Assembly (NCBI RefSeq): GCF_034675845.1
Contig: NZ_JAUCCU010000002.1
Span: 186,001-250,000 of the forward strand
Reading direction: 5' to 3'
DNA from: Castellaniella sp.
Lineage (GTDB): Bacteria; Pseudomonadota; Gammaproteobacteria; Burkholderiales; Burkholderiaceae_B
DNA: 64,000 nt
Shown here: positions 43,120-52,025 of the stretch, piece after piece
Position numbering within the stretch: the first letter of the stretch is position 1
Layout of the letters: each line of letters opens with the position of its first letter
Translations under genes and position numbers: made by a program
The notes under the pieces: model-generated
Told to the model about the DNA's origin: nothing
The model's input: the letters and a program-made list of their open reading frames with translations, nothing else
Databases searched by the model: none

Positions 43120-43429
43120 GATTTTCCCTGTTCAATCAGGACATTGAAGCCACCCGATGCGGTGGCTTTTTTGTTGTTTGCGGCTTGGGTGTCAAGCAAG
43201 TGTCAACGCAGGACATCATCATGCCTGGCGGCAGATGCTCAATCCAATCGGAAGCATACCTTGCCGCCTGCAGCGGCTGATGGCGGTATGGAGGTCAAGA
43301 ACCGGTTCGATCAAGATAAAACAAAATACCGTCGACATTACGGTAGGAGTGGCCATTGGCGGGGCGGTATCAGCCACCCCGTGAAAGCATCTAAGGTAAA
43401 ATTTCCTTGTTAAATTTTCTGGAATCACC
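43120..43429. other. Duplicated flank without a gene
   Basis: The first ~95 nt repeat the sequence after att copy 2, including a terminator at 43147-43172. At 43210-43227 an 18-nt piece of the antitoxin's ribosome-binding site and start codon (aggacatcatcatgcctg) reappears, followed by unrelated sequence. This is the stub of a second antitoxin copy. No functional gene was found. Confidence 0.65.
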
Positions 43430-43624
43430 ATGCGACTTCTTATTGCGCTGTTGCTACCTTGGCTTACGTTTTTCACAATCGGACGGCCGTTCGCCGGTAT
43501 CTTTTGTCTGATCTTGCAAATTACGCTTATCGGTTGGGTGCCTGCGGCTATTTGGGCTGTGTATGCGCTGAGTCAGTACAAGACCGACCAGAAGATTGCC
43601 AAGGCATTTGGAAGCCGCAGCTAG
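43430..43624 (+). CDS. Pmp3/YqaE-type small membrane protein
   Basis: A 64-residue protein with two hydrophobic helices joined by a short loop (PWLTFFTIGRPFAGIFCLILQITLIGWVPAAIWAVYALSQYK). This matches the Pmp3/YqaE family of stress-associated membrane peptides. The ATG at 43430 has GGAA upstream. Its end overlaps the truncated GNAT frame. Confidence 0.75.
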   Translation: MRLLIALLLPWLTFFTIGRPFAGIFCLILQITLIGWVPAAIWAVYALSQYKTDQKIAKAFGSRS

Positions 43625-44334
43625 GCTTTGAGGCTTGGTGCGTGCTTGATGGCTCGGGCTTGCATTACGGCAAAGGGTTCGGTTTTCTGGGTTTCTATAT
43701 CGTCGTCCCTGAATGCCGTGGGCGCGGCTATGGTCTGCCCCTGTGGGATCGCGCACTTGAACAATTCGGCACACGAAATATCGGTCTGGATGGCGTCAAG
43801 GATCAGCAAGACAATTATCGAAAATCCGGATTCAATCTGGCGTACAGCAATATCCGCTATGTCTGGAATAAGCGTGTACCTGCTGGACCAACAACAACGC
43901 CTTTCATCGTTCCTGTCGATCAGGTCCGCATGGATACGCTGACAAGCTATGATCGGTTGTGTTTTTCAGTACCGCGCCCGGATTTTCTAGAAGCCTGGAC
44001 GCAGCAGCCTGATTCAGTCACGCTAGTGTGGCAAGAAAACGAAGCGATACGTGGCTACGGAGCCATTCGTCAATGCCGCGAAGGGTGGAAGGTCGGCCCC
44101 TTATTTGCAGATCATCCAGGCATCGCAGAGCACCTGCTGCTGGCGTTATGTGACGGGCTCCCGGATCAGGACTCGATCTATCTGGACGTGCCTGAAGTGA
44201 ATAAGGAAGCGATTCGCCTGGCTACCGGTCTGGGCATGCACGAAGTGTTCGGTACTGCCCGCATGTATAACCGTTATTCTCCCGACATCGCCACGCAGCG
44301 TATATTTGGCGTGACCAGCTTTGAATTAGGTTAG
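43625..44334 (+). pseudogene. 5'-truncated GNAT acetyltransferase
   Basis: The frame encodes the acetyl-CoA-binding core (GFGFLGFYIVVPECRGRGYGLPLWDRAL) and the complete C-terminal half, with a second lobe (YDRLCFSVPRPDFLEAWTQ, GYGAIRQCREGWKVGPLFAD). The usual N-terminal ~60 residues are missing. Upstream the frame runs into the Pmp3-like gene in a different phase, so the original start is gone. In-frame GTG codons exist but would give a defective enzyme. The break point lies near the island border, suggesting the deletion came with integration or duplication. Confidence 0.7.
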
Positions 44335-44364
44335 CCCAAGCAGAATGGTGTGCACAATCACCGC

Positions 44365-45246
44365 ATGAGTAGAAAGAAGTCGCGCCGCCGCCCAACAAAG
44401 CCCAAAAAGAGCGTCCGTAGCCGTAGTCGGGCGTTTTTTGTATCTTTCGCTGTATCGTTTGTCGTCGCCAGTTGCGCGATCAATCCGCAGCTTCTTGATC
44501 GGATTCCGATTGGTCCAATCCTGACAGAGATCGGATTGTCCAGCGCGGCACAGAGCCCAGCGCAAGTCGTGGCGACTGGCGCACGGATTCAAACCAGCTT
44601 TGGCCAGTGCCGCCAGTTCTTCCCAGGCAAGCAGCCGCCGAGCGTGCCGTCCGGCCCGGCGCTGCGAGAGCTTTGCTACGATGCCTTCGCCATTCTGTAT
44701 AGCGGTCGGACGAAAACGTCGGTATTTGTTGCCCAAGGCCTGAATAGGGGGATGCTCCAGCAGGCCCAGGGCATCAGCCGAACGGATCGGTTTTTTGCGG
44801 ACGCACGCCTGCCGCGATCCGAGCGCGCAGAGCTTGATGACTACCGAGGTTCCGGCTACGACCGGGGCCACATGGCGCCAGCCGGTGACATGCATACTAA
44901 TGAGGCGATGGCGCAGAGTTTCAGCCTGGCCAACATCGTGCCGCAGGACGCCCAGCACAACAGGGAAGCATGGAGTCAGATCGAGGCAGACACGCGCAAG
45001 TACGTCATGCGGGCCAGGGGCAATGTCTATGTGTTCACCGGGCCTCTTTATATCGGCCAGCCGCAAACCATTGGGGCAGGGCGCGTGGCCGTGCCGACGC
45101 ATCTATTCAAGCTGGTCTACGATGCGACGACAGGTCGATCATGGGTGCATTGGCATACCAATAGTCAGAATACGAAGGTCGGGCCGCCGATCAGCTATGA
45201 GGAGTTTGTGCGCAGGACGGGGCTGCAGTTGCTGGAGACTGCCTGA
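44365..45246 (+). CDS. DNA/RNA non-specific endonuclease (NUC1 family), lipoprotein
   Basis: A 293-residue protein with a long basic n-region, a hydrophobic helix and a lipobox (FVVASC). The mature domain is a beta-beta-alpha-metal nuclease with GYDRGHMAPAGDM (catalytic H169), then NIVPQDAQHNREAW with the metal-binding Asn. It should cut DNA and RNA in the periplasm or at the cell surface. The ATG at 44365 is preferred over a GTG five codons earlier. No immunity gene is visible beside it. Confidence 0.88.
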   Translation: MSRKKSRRRPTKPKKSVRSRSRAFFVSFAVSFVVASCAINPQLLDRIPIGPILTEIGLSSAAQSPAQVVATGARIQTSFGQCRQFFPGKQPPSVPSGPALRELCYDAFAILYSGRTKTSVFVAQGLNRGMLQQAQGISRTDRFFADARLPRSERAELDDYRGSGYDRGHMAPAGDMHTNEAMAQSFSLANIVPQDAQHNREAWSQIEADTRKYVMRARGNVYVFTGPLYIGQPQTIGAGRVAVPTHLFKLVYDATTGRSWVHWHTNSQNTKVGPPISYEEFVRRTGLQLLETA

Positions 45247-45310
45247 GTATCAGCGCAAGCGAGACGCCAGCAGTTAACATACATCACCATCCACCCGCTG
45301 CCCGATTCTC

Positions 45311-46708
45311 ATGCCCCAGCCCCCCCATGTTTCGCCTTCAAATCAGCGTTTCCGTCTTCAGCATTTGCTGAAACTACGGGAAACGCAGATGGTTTCGTTG
45401 AGGATTTTGCTGCTGGCGGCGCTAGTGGGGACTTTAGCCGGGCTGGTGGGAGCCTTGTTCCAGCGTGGGACGGCTTGGATTTTCAGTGCCAGGCCTGCTT
45501 TCATTACTCAGCATCTGAGCGGCAGTTGGTTGCTGATTCCGGCTTTGTTTGCGCTGTCGGCCCTGCTGGCCATGCTGGCCTATTATCTTGTGCATCGTTT
45601 TGCGCCAGAGACCAGTGGTTCGGGTGTGCCAGAGATCGAGGGGGCTGTGCAGGATTTGCGTCCCACGCGGTGGCGTCGTGTGCTGCCGGTGAAATTCATC
45701 GGTGGCCTGGGTTCTCTGGGGTCCGGCCTGGTGCTGGGGCGTGAGGGCCCTACGATTCAAATGGGCGCGAACCTGGGGCAGATGATCACCGAGAAATTCA
45801 AGGTTCACGATGGTGATTCGCGGCATATCTTGTTGCTGGCTGGGGCGGCAGGCGGGCTGGCAGCGGCGTTCAATGCGCCCCTGGCCGGGATTTTGTTTGT
45901 CATCGAGGAAATGCGCCCGCAGTTCAAATATAATCTGATCTCCATTAAAGCCGTGGTGCTGGGGTCGGTCTGCGCCACGATCATGATGCGTTTGCTAAAT
46001 GGCCAGGCTGCAATTTTGCAGGTGGGGCAGTTTTCCACGGCGCCGCTGAAGACTTTATGGCTGTATCTGGTGCTGGGCTTGTGCATAGGGGTGGCAGGGA
46101 TTGCATTCAATCGCTGCCTGCTGTTCTTGCAGGATGTTTTCCAGCGTTTTTACCAGGGTAAATGCTTGCGGTTTGTCCTGACTGGCGGACTGCTTGGCGG
46201 GGTCTTTGGTGTGGTGGGCCTGTATATGCCGGCCATTGTTGGTGAAGGCTACGATGTGATCCATCAGACCATGGCGGGTGGTGTGGCCTTGCCCATGCTG
46301 GCTTTGTTTTTTGTGCTGCGGTTTTTTACCTCGACGCTCAGCTTCAGTTCGCGTGCGCCTGGCGGTATTTTCTCGCCCTTGTTGGCGCTGGGCACTTTGT
46401 TTGGCGGGGCATTCGGTTACGTGGCGCTGGATTGGTTTCCCGGCTATGGTCTTGAAGTCGGTGCCTTTGGGATTGCCGGGATGGGGGCCTTATTTGCAGC
46501 TACCGTGCGTGCGCCCATTACGGGGATTTTGCTGGTGTTGGAGATGACCGATAACTATCAACTGATCCTGCCCATGATTATTACCTGCCTGGGGGCGACG
46601 ATAGTGGCCCAGTACCTGGGAGGGCGGCCCTTGTATACGGTGTTGCTGGAAAAAACGCTGGCAGCCAGCGCGCGCGACAAAGCCGCTGAAACGGGTGCCA
46701 GTGCATGA
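45311..46708 (+). CDS. clcA: ClC-family chloride/proton antiporter
   Basis: A 465-residue polytopic protein. The three ClC anion-site motifs are present: GSGVPEIEG, GREGPTIQMG with the gating Glu, and GGIFSPLLALG; a Tyr near the C-terminus (LGGRPLYTVL) is also there. No CBS domains follow, as in E. coli ClcA. It is thought to help extreme acid resistance. The ATG at 45311 is the first in-frame start; an internal ATG at the first helix is possible. Confidence 0.92.
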   Translation: MPQPPHVSPSNQRFRLQHLLKLRETQMVSLRILLLAALVGTLAGLVGALFQRGTAWIFSARPAFITQHLSGSWLLIPALFALSALLAMLAYYLVHRFAPETSGSGVPEIEGAVQDLRPTRWRRVLPVKFIGGLGSLGSGLVLGREGPTIQMGANLGQMITEKFKVHDGDSRHILLLAGAAGGLAAAFNAPLAGILFVIEEMRPQFKYNLISIKAVVLGSVCATIMMRLLNGQAAILQVGQFSTAPLKTLWLYLVLGLCIGVAGIAFNRCLLFLQDVFQRFYQGKCLRFVLTGGLLGGVFGVVGLYMPAIVGEGYDVIHQTMAGGVALPMLALFFVLRFFTSTLSFSSRAPGGIFSPLLALGTLFGGAFGYVALDWFPGYGLEVGAFGIAGMGALFAATVRAPITGILLVLEMTDNYQLILPMIITCLGATIVAQYLGGRPLYTVLLEKTLAASARDKAAETGASA

Positions 46709-46850
46709 TGTTTCTGCGCTATCCTGCAGACCATCGGGGTCGCGTCATGCAGCAAGGTTTTCCCCGCCTGAAGATAATGTTTGCCTGTAGAATTAGCGTC
46801 TAATAACCGCAATGACAACAACGTTATATATTTGCCAAAGGAGCACAGAT

Positions 46851-48392
46851 ATGGCCCTCCCGCAATGGACTGACCAGCAGGTCTTCAATCAGATGAACTC
46901 TGGCAGCACTTGGAACAATCAGGTCATTACCTATGCGTTTCCACAATTGGCCAGCCAATTCGGGCCGGATCTTGCCGACGAAGCAGCTGGGTTTTCGCCG
47001 ATCAATGCCGCCCAGTTGCCCCTGGTCAACTTAAGCATGATGCTTTGGGATGACTTGATTGCGCCCCATATCATGCAGGGGTCTGTGCAGGCCGCCAATA
47101 TTGCAGTCAGCAATACATCCAATACAGACGGCTACGCTTTTGCCCTTTATCCGAAGGATGGCGGCAGCGTCTGGTTTTCATCTAAGTACGAAAATCTTCA
47201 GGCACCTAAGGTCGGGGAAGACAGTTTCATCACCTTTGTCCACGAAGTCGGTCATGCCCTGGGTCTGAATCATATGGGGGATTACAACGGCGAAGACAAT
47301 GATGGCCCGTCGTCCTATCAGGATAGCGATCTTCTGTCGATCATGTCGTACTACGGTCCCGGCATGAACGATGGTGAAGGCCAGGTTGCCTGGGGCAATT
47401 GGTTGGGGCATTCCGCCCAGACCCCCATGTTGAATGACATCATGGTGATTCAGGAGTTATATGGCGCCGATGTGACGACCCGGGCGGAAAATACCGTTTA
47501 TGGTTTTGGTTCCAATATTCAGGGGCCCACCGCCCAGATCTACGATTTTTCCATCAACCAGCACCCCATTCTGACGATTTATGATGCGAGCGGAAACGAC
47601 ACCTTGAATCTTAGCGGCTGGGGCACCGACGGCATGGTGGATCTGCGGCCCGGCCATTATTCCTCGGTAAATGGCATGACGCAGAATCTTGCCATCGCCT
47701 ATGGAACCATCATCGAAAACGCCATCACGGGCGCCGGTCATGATGTCTTGCGGGGCAATGCGGCCAATAATTACCTGGATGGCGGCGCGGGCTGGGATAA
47801 TGCTTTATTCCTGGGCAGCTATGCGGACTACGGCCTGCGCTATGACGTCTTAAGCCGCGAGTATACGGTTCAGGATACGGTGGCAGACCGTGATGGCACG
47901 GATACCTTGCTGAATATCGAAGTCGCCGACTTCAGTGATTTTGGGGGGAATCTCAACGATCTGACCCCGGCGGTGCACCGTTTTTATAATACTGAACTGA
48001 ATGCCCATTTCTATACGTCCAATAACGACGAGGCCTCGGCTGTAGCTCAGACGGGTGGCTTTCAGTACGAGGGCACAAGCTTCGAGCGTAGCGTCAACGG
48101 GGCGGATACCGTGTCTGTGCAGCGGTTCTTCAATGTAGATACTGGCGACCATTTTTATACAGCGGGTCCTGCAGAAGCGGATCATCTGCGTGAAGCTGGC
48201 GGTGCATGGCAATACGAGGGCGTTGCTTTCAAGGCCTATGCAACTAAGGTCGACGGTACGACGGAACTCTATCGCTTTGTCAATAAAGAGTCAGGTACGC
48301 ACTTCTATACCGTCGATATAGCTGAGATGGACGCAGTCATGTTAAGTGGTTATTTCAACTATGAAGGCGTAGCCTTCTATGTGACTGCTTGA
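46851..48392 (+). CDS. Serralysin-like M10 metalloprotease with C-terminal DUF5648-type repeats
   Basis: A 513-residue protein. The zinc motif HEVGHALGLNH (H131, E132, H135, H141) and the Met-turn IMSYYG (M165) define a metzincin of the serralysin family. A short region with degenerate RTX-like segments follows (GAGHDVLRGNAANNYLDGG). The last ~140 residues contain three repeats of the type RFYNTELNAHFYT...YEGTSFE, which resemble DUF5648 carbohydrate-binding-like modules. No signal peptide is present, as for type I secreted proteases, but no type I exporter lies nearby. The ATG at 46851 has an AAGGAG ribosome-binding site. Confidence 0.88.
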   Translation: MALPQWTDQQVFNQMNSGSTWNNQVITYAFPQLASQFGPDLADEAAGFSPINAAQLPLVNLSMMLWDDLIAPHIMQGSVQAANIAVSNTSNTDGYAFALYPKDGGSVWFSSKYENLQAPKVGEDSFITFVHEVGHALGLNHMGDYNGEDNDGPSSYQDSDLLSIMSYYGPGMNDGEGQVAWGNWLGHSAQTPMLNDIMVIQELYGADVTTRAENTVYGFGSNIQGPTAQIYDFSINQHPILTIYDASGNDTLNLSGWGTDGMVDLRPGHYSSVNGMTQNLAIAYGTIIENAITGAGHDVLRGNAANNYLDGGAGWDNALFLGSYADYGLRYDVLSREYTVQDTVADRDGTDTLLNIEVADFSDFGGNLNDLTPAVHRFYNTELNAHFYTSNNDEASAVAQTGGFQYEGTSFERSVNGADTVSVQRFFNVDTGDHFYTAGPAEADHLREAGGAWQYEGVAFKAYATKVDGTTELYRFVNKESGTHFYTVDIAEMDAVMLSGYFNYEGVAFYVTA

Positions 48393-48417
48393 TTCCAACT
48401 ACCGCAGGTAATCAGAG

Positions 48418-48453
48418 AAAAACGGGCATTCTGGCAACAGAGCCCGTTTTTTT
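48418..48453 (+). terminator. Terminator after the serralysin gene
   Basis: Stem aaacgggc/gcccgttt around a 14-nt loop followed by a T-run. Confidence 0.8.
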
Positions 48454-48534
48454 ATGGGCGTATCGAGGCCATGTGGCAAGGGGAGACTCGTCACTATGCT
48501 GGCTTGCAGTCGCTAAAGCAATTCGACCTAGTAA

Positions 48535-48570
48535 GAAAAAAGCCTGCAAACAAAGTTTGCAGGCTTTTTA
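48535..48570 (-). terminator. Terminator of tRNA-Arg
   Basis: agcctgcaaac/gtttgcaggct with a 3-nt loop and flanking A/T runs on both sides; probably bidirectional. It lies just after the tRNA-Arg 3' end on the minus strand. Confidence 0.8.
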
Positions 48571-48573
48571 ATA

Positions 48574-48650
48574 TGGCGCGGCTGGCAGGATTCGAACCCA
48601 CGACCCCTTGGTTCGTAGCCAAGTACTCTATCCAACTGAGCTACAGCCGC
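48574..48650 (-). tRNA. tRNA-Arg (ACG)
   Basis: 77 nt on the minus strand. The acceptor gcggctg pairs with cagccgc, the anticodon loop ctacgaa (ACG) is on a cttgg/ccaag stem, and the T-loop is ttcgaat. CCA is encoded. Confidence 0.95.
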
Positions 48651-48725
48651 TAAAGAGGCGTAAATATAACATGTTTTTTAAAAGCTGTCATATAACGCTG
48701 TTTCCTGTGATGGCTGGACTGATAA

Positions 48726-49724
48726 TCAACCCAACTTCACCAGCTGATCAGTGCCAGAAGGCAATAACCATGCCTGTGCAGGAAAGCCCACTACTATACT
48801 ACGAATTTGCTGTTCTTGCATCAGACTAAAGGCCGTGGATAGCGCATCTGCCGTGGTGGCATCGTTTGCGCGCACGCTGACGCTGCGCCAGCGGGGGATA
48901 GCACTGCCTGTATGCGGATCGAACAGGTGGGTTTGAACCCCATGAGCGTCCATCAGGGTGCCGGAGCCGCTGGAGGTGGCCAGGGCCTGGTTGTGGAGTT
49001 CTATGGTGCTTAATAGCCTGCTTGTATCTGTTGGGTCCGCCAGGCCGGCACGCCAGGGGCGGCTGGGGTCGGGACGGCCCAGGCTGCGGGCTTCGCCCAA
49101 GTCGATCATGGCGTGTTCCAGGCCATTGGCGCGCAGTAGCTCGGTGACGCGATCAGTGATATAGCCCTGGGCAATGCCATTCAGGGTGATTGCCATGCCG
49201 GGGCGGGTCAGGCGGATGCGGTCCTGGCGGTTGTCGATCGCCTGGTAGTCGACTGTAGCCAGGGCTTGTCGGATGGTGTCTGGCTGAGCGGCTGCGGGAT
49301 GCAGGCCCTGGCGCACATACCAGTCCCATAGCGGCTGGACGGTGGGGTCGAAATATCCGCCAGTCAGTTCGGCCAGGGCACAGGCTTCCGACAACAGACG
49401 GCACAGATCGGCGGGCGGGCGATCGAGCTGGCCGGTCCGATTTAGCCGTACCAGCGCGCTGTCGTCGCGGTACAGACTGAAGATCTGTTCCAGACGGTGG
49501 ATCTCGCCGATGGCCAACTGGATCAACTGTTCCGCTTGTCTGGGGTCGGGGTGCAGCAACTGCATTTGTGCGTTTGCGCCCAGGGCAATACCGTGCCAGG
49601 TCGTCAGTGAGGGCAAGTCATCTGGGCGCTGCAGGGCAGCATACAGCGGGGTGGACCCCAGCAGGGCGGCACTGGCGGCGGCAATGCCCAGAAAACGTCG
49701 GCGGGTGGGGGATGTCCGGGTCAT
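48726..49724 (-). CDS. nosX: NosX, ApbE-family FMN transferase
   Basis: A 332-residue protein with a Tat signal (TRRRFLGIAAASAALLGS). The ApbE fold shows FSLYRDDSALVRLNR, GYFDPTVQPLWD, NGIAQGYITDRV and IDLGEARSLG; the metal-binding C-terminal region is TAFSLM. ApbE/NosX covalently attaches FMN to a Thr of partner flavoproteins, here presumably the periplasmic domain of NosR. The start overlaps the nosL stop by ATGA. It is the last gene of the nos operon. Confidence 0.9.
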   Translation of the reverse strand: MTRTSPTRRRFLGIAAASAALLGSTPLYAALQRPDDLPSLTTWHGIALGANAQMQLLHPDPRQAEQLIQLAIGEIHRLEQIFSLYRDDSALVRLNRTGQLDRPPADLCRLLSEACALAELTGGYFDPTVQPLWDWYVRQGLHPAAAQPDTIRQALATVDYQAIDNRQDRIRLTRPGMAITLNGIAQGYITDRVTELLRANGLEHAMIDLGEARSLGRPDPSRPWRAGLADPTDTSRLLSTIELHNQALATSSGSGTLMDAHGVQTHLFDPHTGSAIPRWRSVSVRANDATTADALSTAFSLMQEQQIRSIVVGFPAQAWLLPSGTDQLVKLG

Positions 49725-50299
49725 GATGAACCTTTGGGGGCGGTATCGGTATCAGTCAGGCGCAGGGCCGATGGGCTGGGTTCCTGGTAGCGCAGGATGT
49801 AGTCTTCCGGCACATCCTGAAAGCTAAGCACGCGACCACCGTGGCGCTGGGCGAAAGCCTGGGCGTCTTCGCTGCGGGCAAAGGGCAGGGCGTCGGGTGC
49901 GCCCATGCCGCCCACAGCGCGGCTTTCAATCAGAAAATGTGCCGTGCGGGCATCGATCCAGGCATCGGCGGGCGGATTTCCGTTGGGATCGGCCTGACCC
50001 ATATCCTGCACGTAAATGGCCACGATGGTCTTGGGCTCTTCGGGCAGCAGGGTATAGGCAAAGACTTCACGGATGGTGGAAAACCAGACTGCCTGATCCT
50101 GGTCGCGCAGCAGGATCTGGCCCTTGGGGCCGATATGCTCGGTCAGGTTCATGCCGCAGTAATGCCCCACGGCCTGATCAGTCAGGAGCTGAGGCTCGGG
50201 CGGGGGGCCGGATGGGGCGCTGCCGCCACAGGCGGCCAGCAGCAGGCACCCTGCCATCGCAGCCGCCTGCAGCAGGCGGCGGGTTGTGATCAAGGTCAT
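49721..50299 (-). CDS. nosL: NosL copper-chaperone lipoprotein
   Basis: A 192-residue lipoprotein (lipobox LLLAAC). The conserved copper-binding region is HYCGMNLTEH, followed by GPKGQILLRD and WFSTIREVFAY. NosL delivers copper for assembly of the NosZ copper sites. The ATG at 50299 overlaps the nosY stop; the frame extends upstream without a signal. Confidence 0.93.
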   Translation of the reverse strand: MTLITTRRLLQAAAMAGCLLLAACGGSAPSGPPPEPQLLTDQAVGHYCGMNLTEHIGPKGQILLRDQDQAVWFSTIREVFAYTLLPEEPKTIVAIYVQDMGQADPNGNPPADAWIDARTAHFLIESRAVGGMGAPDALPFARSEDAQAFAQRHGGRVLSFQDVPEDYILRYQEPSPSALRLTDTDTAPKGSS

Positions 50300-51126
50300 A
50301 GTGCCCTCCGGCCAAAGGCCCGGGCCGCCAGGGCCAGGGGGATGGCAATCCATAATAGTTGGGCCAGCAGCAGCCACCCCAGGGACAGACTGGCTTGTCC
50401 GCTGAGTCCCGCCATGCCGGCGAACATGGCGATATTTTCATGTCCGGTCAGGTTCAGCAGACGATAGACATCGGTGGGATTGAGCAACAAGATGATGTTC
50501 AGGATCGGGGCTGTGATCAGGCGGCCCTGATCGACGACCAGGATGCCCAACAAGGCCATGTCATAGATGACGACCAGGAATAGCCAGACGCCAATGGCAA
50601 TGCCTGCGGCGGTCGGACGTTCCTGGACTAGCGCGCTGATCAGGTAGCCCATGGACAGAAAGGCCGCCCCCAGTAGTACGCTGGCGGCAATCAGCATGGC
50701 AAAAGGCCCCCAGGCGGATAAATCCAGCCCGCCAAAAGCCAGTTGCAGGGTCAGGCCGGCCACGCCATAGCCCGCGCCGATGGCCAGCGCCAGGATGGTC
50801 AGGTGGCCGCAGAATTTTCCGCTCATGACCTGGCGGCGGGAAATCGGATAGCTCAGCAGCAGGTTCATGGTGCCCCGGTCGATTTCGCCGACGATGGCAT
50901 CATAGGACAGCAGCATGGCGATCAGGGGCACCAGGAAAATCGACAGGCTGGACAGGCTGACTACGGTGACGGTCAGGGGGTCGACCTTGACGCTGCCGGT
51001 AGGGGCGCTACCCAGAAAACCCAGTGACAGTGCCAACATGGCCAATAAGATAGCGACAGCCAGTACCCAGCGGTTGCGCAGGCCGTCGCGGATTTCCTTG
51101 CGCATCAGGATCAGAGTGGGGTTCAT
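50296..51126 (-). CDS. nosY: NosY, permease of the NosDFY ABC complex
   Basis: A 276-residue membrane protein with about six helices. N-terminal MRKEIRDGLRNRWVL and the SYDAIVGEIDRGTMNLLLSYPISRRQVMSGK segment are typical of ABC-2 type permeases. With NosF and NosD it supports CuZ maturation. The ATG at 51126 overlaps the nosF stop (ATGA). Confidence 0.93.
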   Translation of the reverse strand: MNPTLILMRKEIRDGLRNRWVLAVAILLAMLALSLGFLGSAPTGSVKVDPLTVTVVSLSSLSIFLVPLIAMLLSYDAIVGEIDRGTMNLLLSYPISRRQVMSGKFCGHLTILALAIGAGYGVAGLTLQLAFGGLDLSAWGPFAMLIAASVLLGAAFLSMGYLISALVQERPTAAGIAIGVWLFLVVIYDMALLGILVVDQGRLITAPILNIILLLNPTDVYRLLNLTGHENIAMFAGMAGLSGQASLSLGWLLLAQLLWIAIPLALAARAFGRRAL

Positions 51127-52025
51127 GTGTCCTCGCGCTGCAAGAAGTGGGCGTACATTTCGTCCAGCCCTGGTTGTTCCAGTTCGATGTCGATGACATG
51201 TTCCATGGCGTGTACTGCGCGCAGATGCTGCAATTTCTCGGATTGCGAGCAACTGAGTTCAATGCGCTGGGCGCTGATCTGGCGCCAGCCGTCCGGCAGC
51301 GAAATGGGATCGTGGCTGAGACTAAGCCGGATGCGCACGGGCAGATCGGCGTTGCGTCGCAGCTCGGCCAAGCTGCCATCGGCGATCTTCTGGCCTTTTT
51401 GCAGCACAATGACGCGATCAGCCTGGCCTTCGAGTTCGGCCAGCGCATGGGTGGACAGCAGAATGGCGGTCCCGGCGTCGCGCAATTCGCGCACGATATC
51501 GTAGAACAGCAGCCGCGAGGCGGGGTCCAGCCCGGTGGTGGGTTCATCCAGCAGCAGGATGCGCGGCTGGCCCAGCAGGGCCTGGGCCAGGGCCAGGCGT
51601 TGGCGCATGCCTTTGGAGTATCCGCCGACACGGCGGCGTGAGGCCTCGGCAATCCCCACGCGCGACAGCAAAGCGGCATTCGCCCGGGTATCCAGGCCTT
51701 TTAGCTGGGCATAGAAATCCAGGGTTTCGACACCTGTCAGCGAAGGGTGCAGGGCGACGGTTTCGGGTAGATAGCCGATCAGGCGGCGACTGCGGGCAGC
51801 AGCCCGGCTGCCTGCCAGTTCGCCCAGCACGCGCACTGTACCGGATTCGGGCCGGATCAGGCCCAGGATGAGTTTGATCAGGGTGCTTTTACCGGCACCG
51901 TTATGGCCGGCAAGAATCACACATTCGCCGGGTTCCAGGTATAGGCTGATGCGATCAACGGCGCACTGCTTGCCGTAGCGTTTGGTGACGCGGTGCAAAT
52001 CAATCGGGGGTGCCGTCACAGTCAT
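51123..52025 (-). CDS. nosF: NosF, ATPase of the NosDFY ABC complex
   Basis: A 300-residue ABC ATPase: Walker A GHNGAGKSTLIK, signature GGYSKGMRQRLALAQALL, Walker B ILLLDEPTTGLDP and switch His in LLSTHALAEL. The start overlaps the nosD stop. The C-terminal ~80 residues are an accessory domain typical of this group. Confidence 0.93.
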   Translation of the reverse strand: MTVTAPPIDLHRVTKRYGKQCAVDRISLYLEPGECVILAGHNGAGKSTLIKLILGLIRPESGTVRVLGELAGSRAAARSRRLIGYLPETVALHPSLTGVETLDFYAQLKGLDTRANAALLSRVGIAEASRRRVGGYSKGMRQRLALAQALLGQPRILLLDEPTTGLDPASRLLFYDIVRELRDAGTAILLSTHALAELEGQADRVIVLQKGQKIADGSLAELRRNADLPVRIRLSLSHDPISLPDGWRQISAQRIELSCSQSEKLQHLRAVHAMEHVIDIELEQPGLDEMYAHFLQREDT

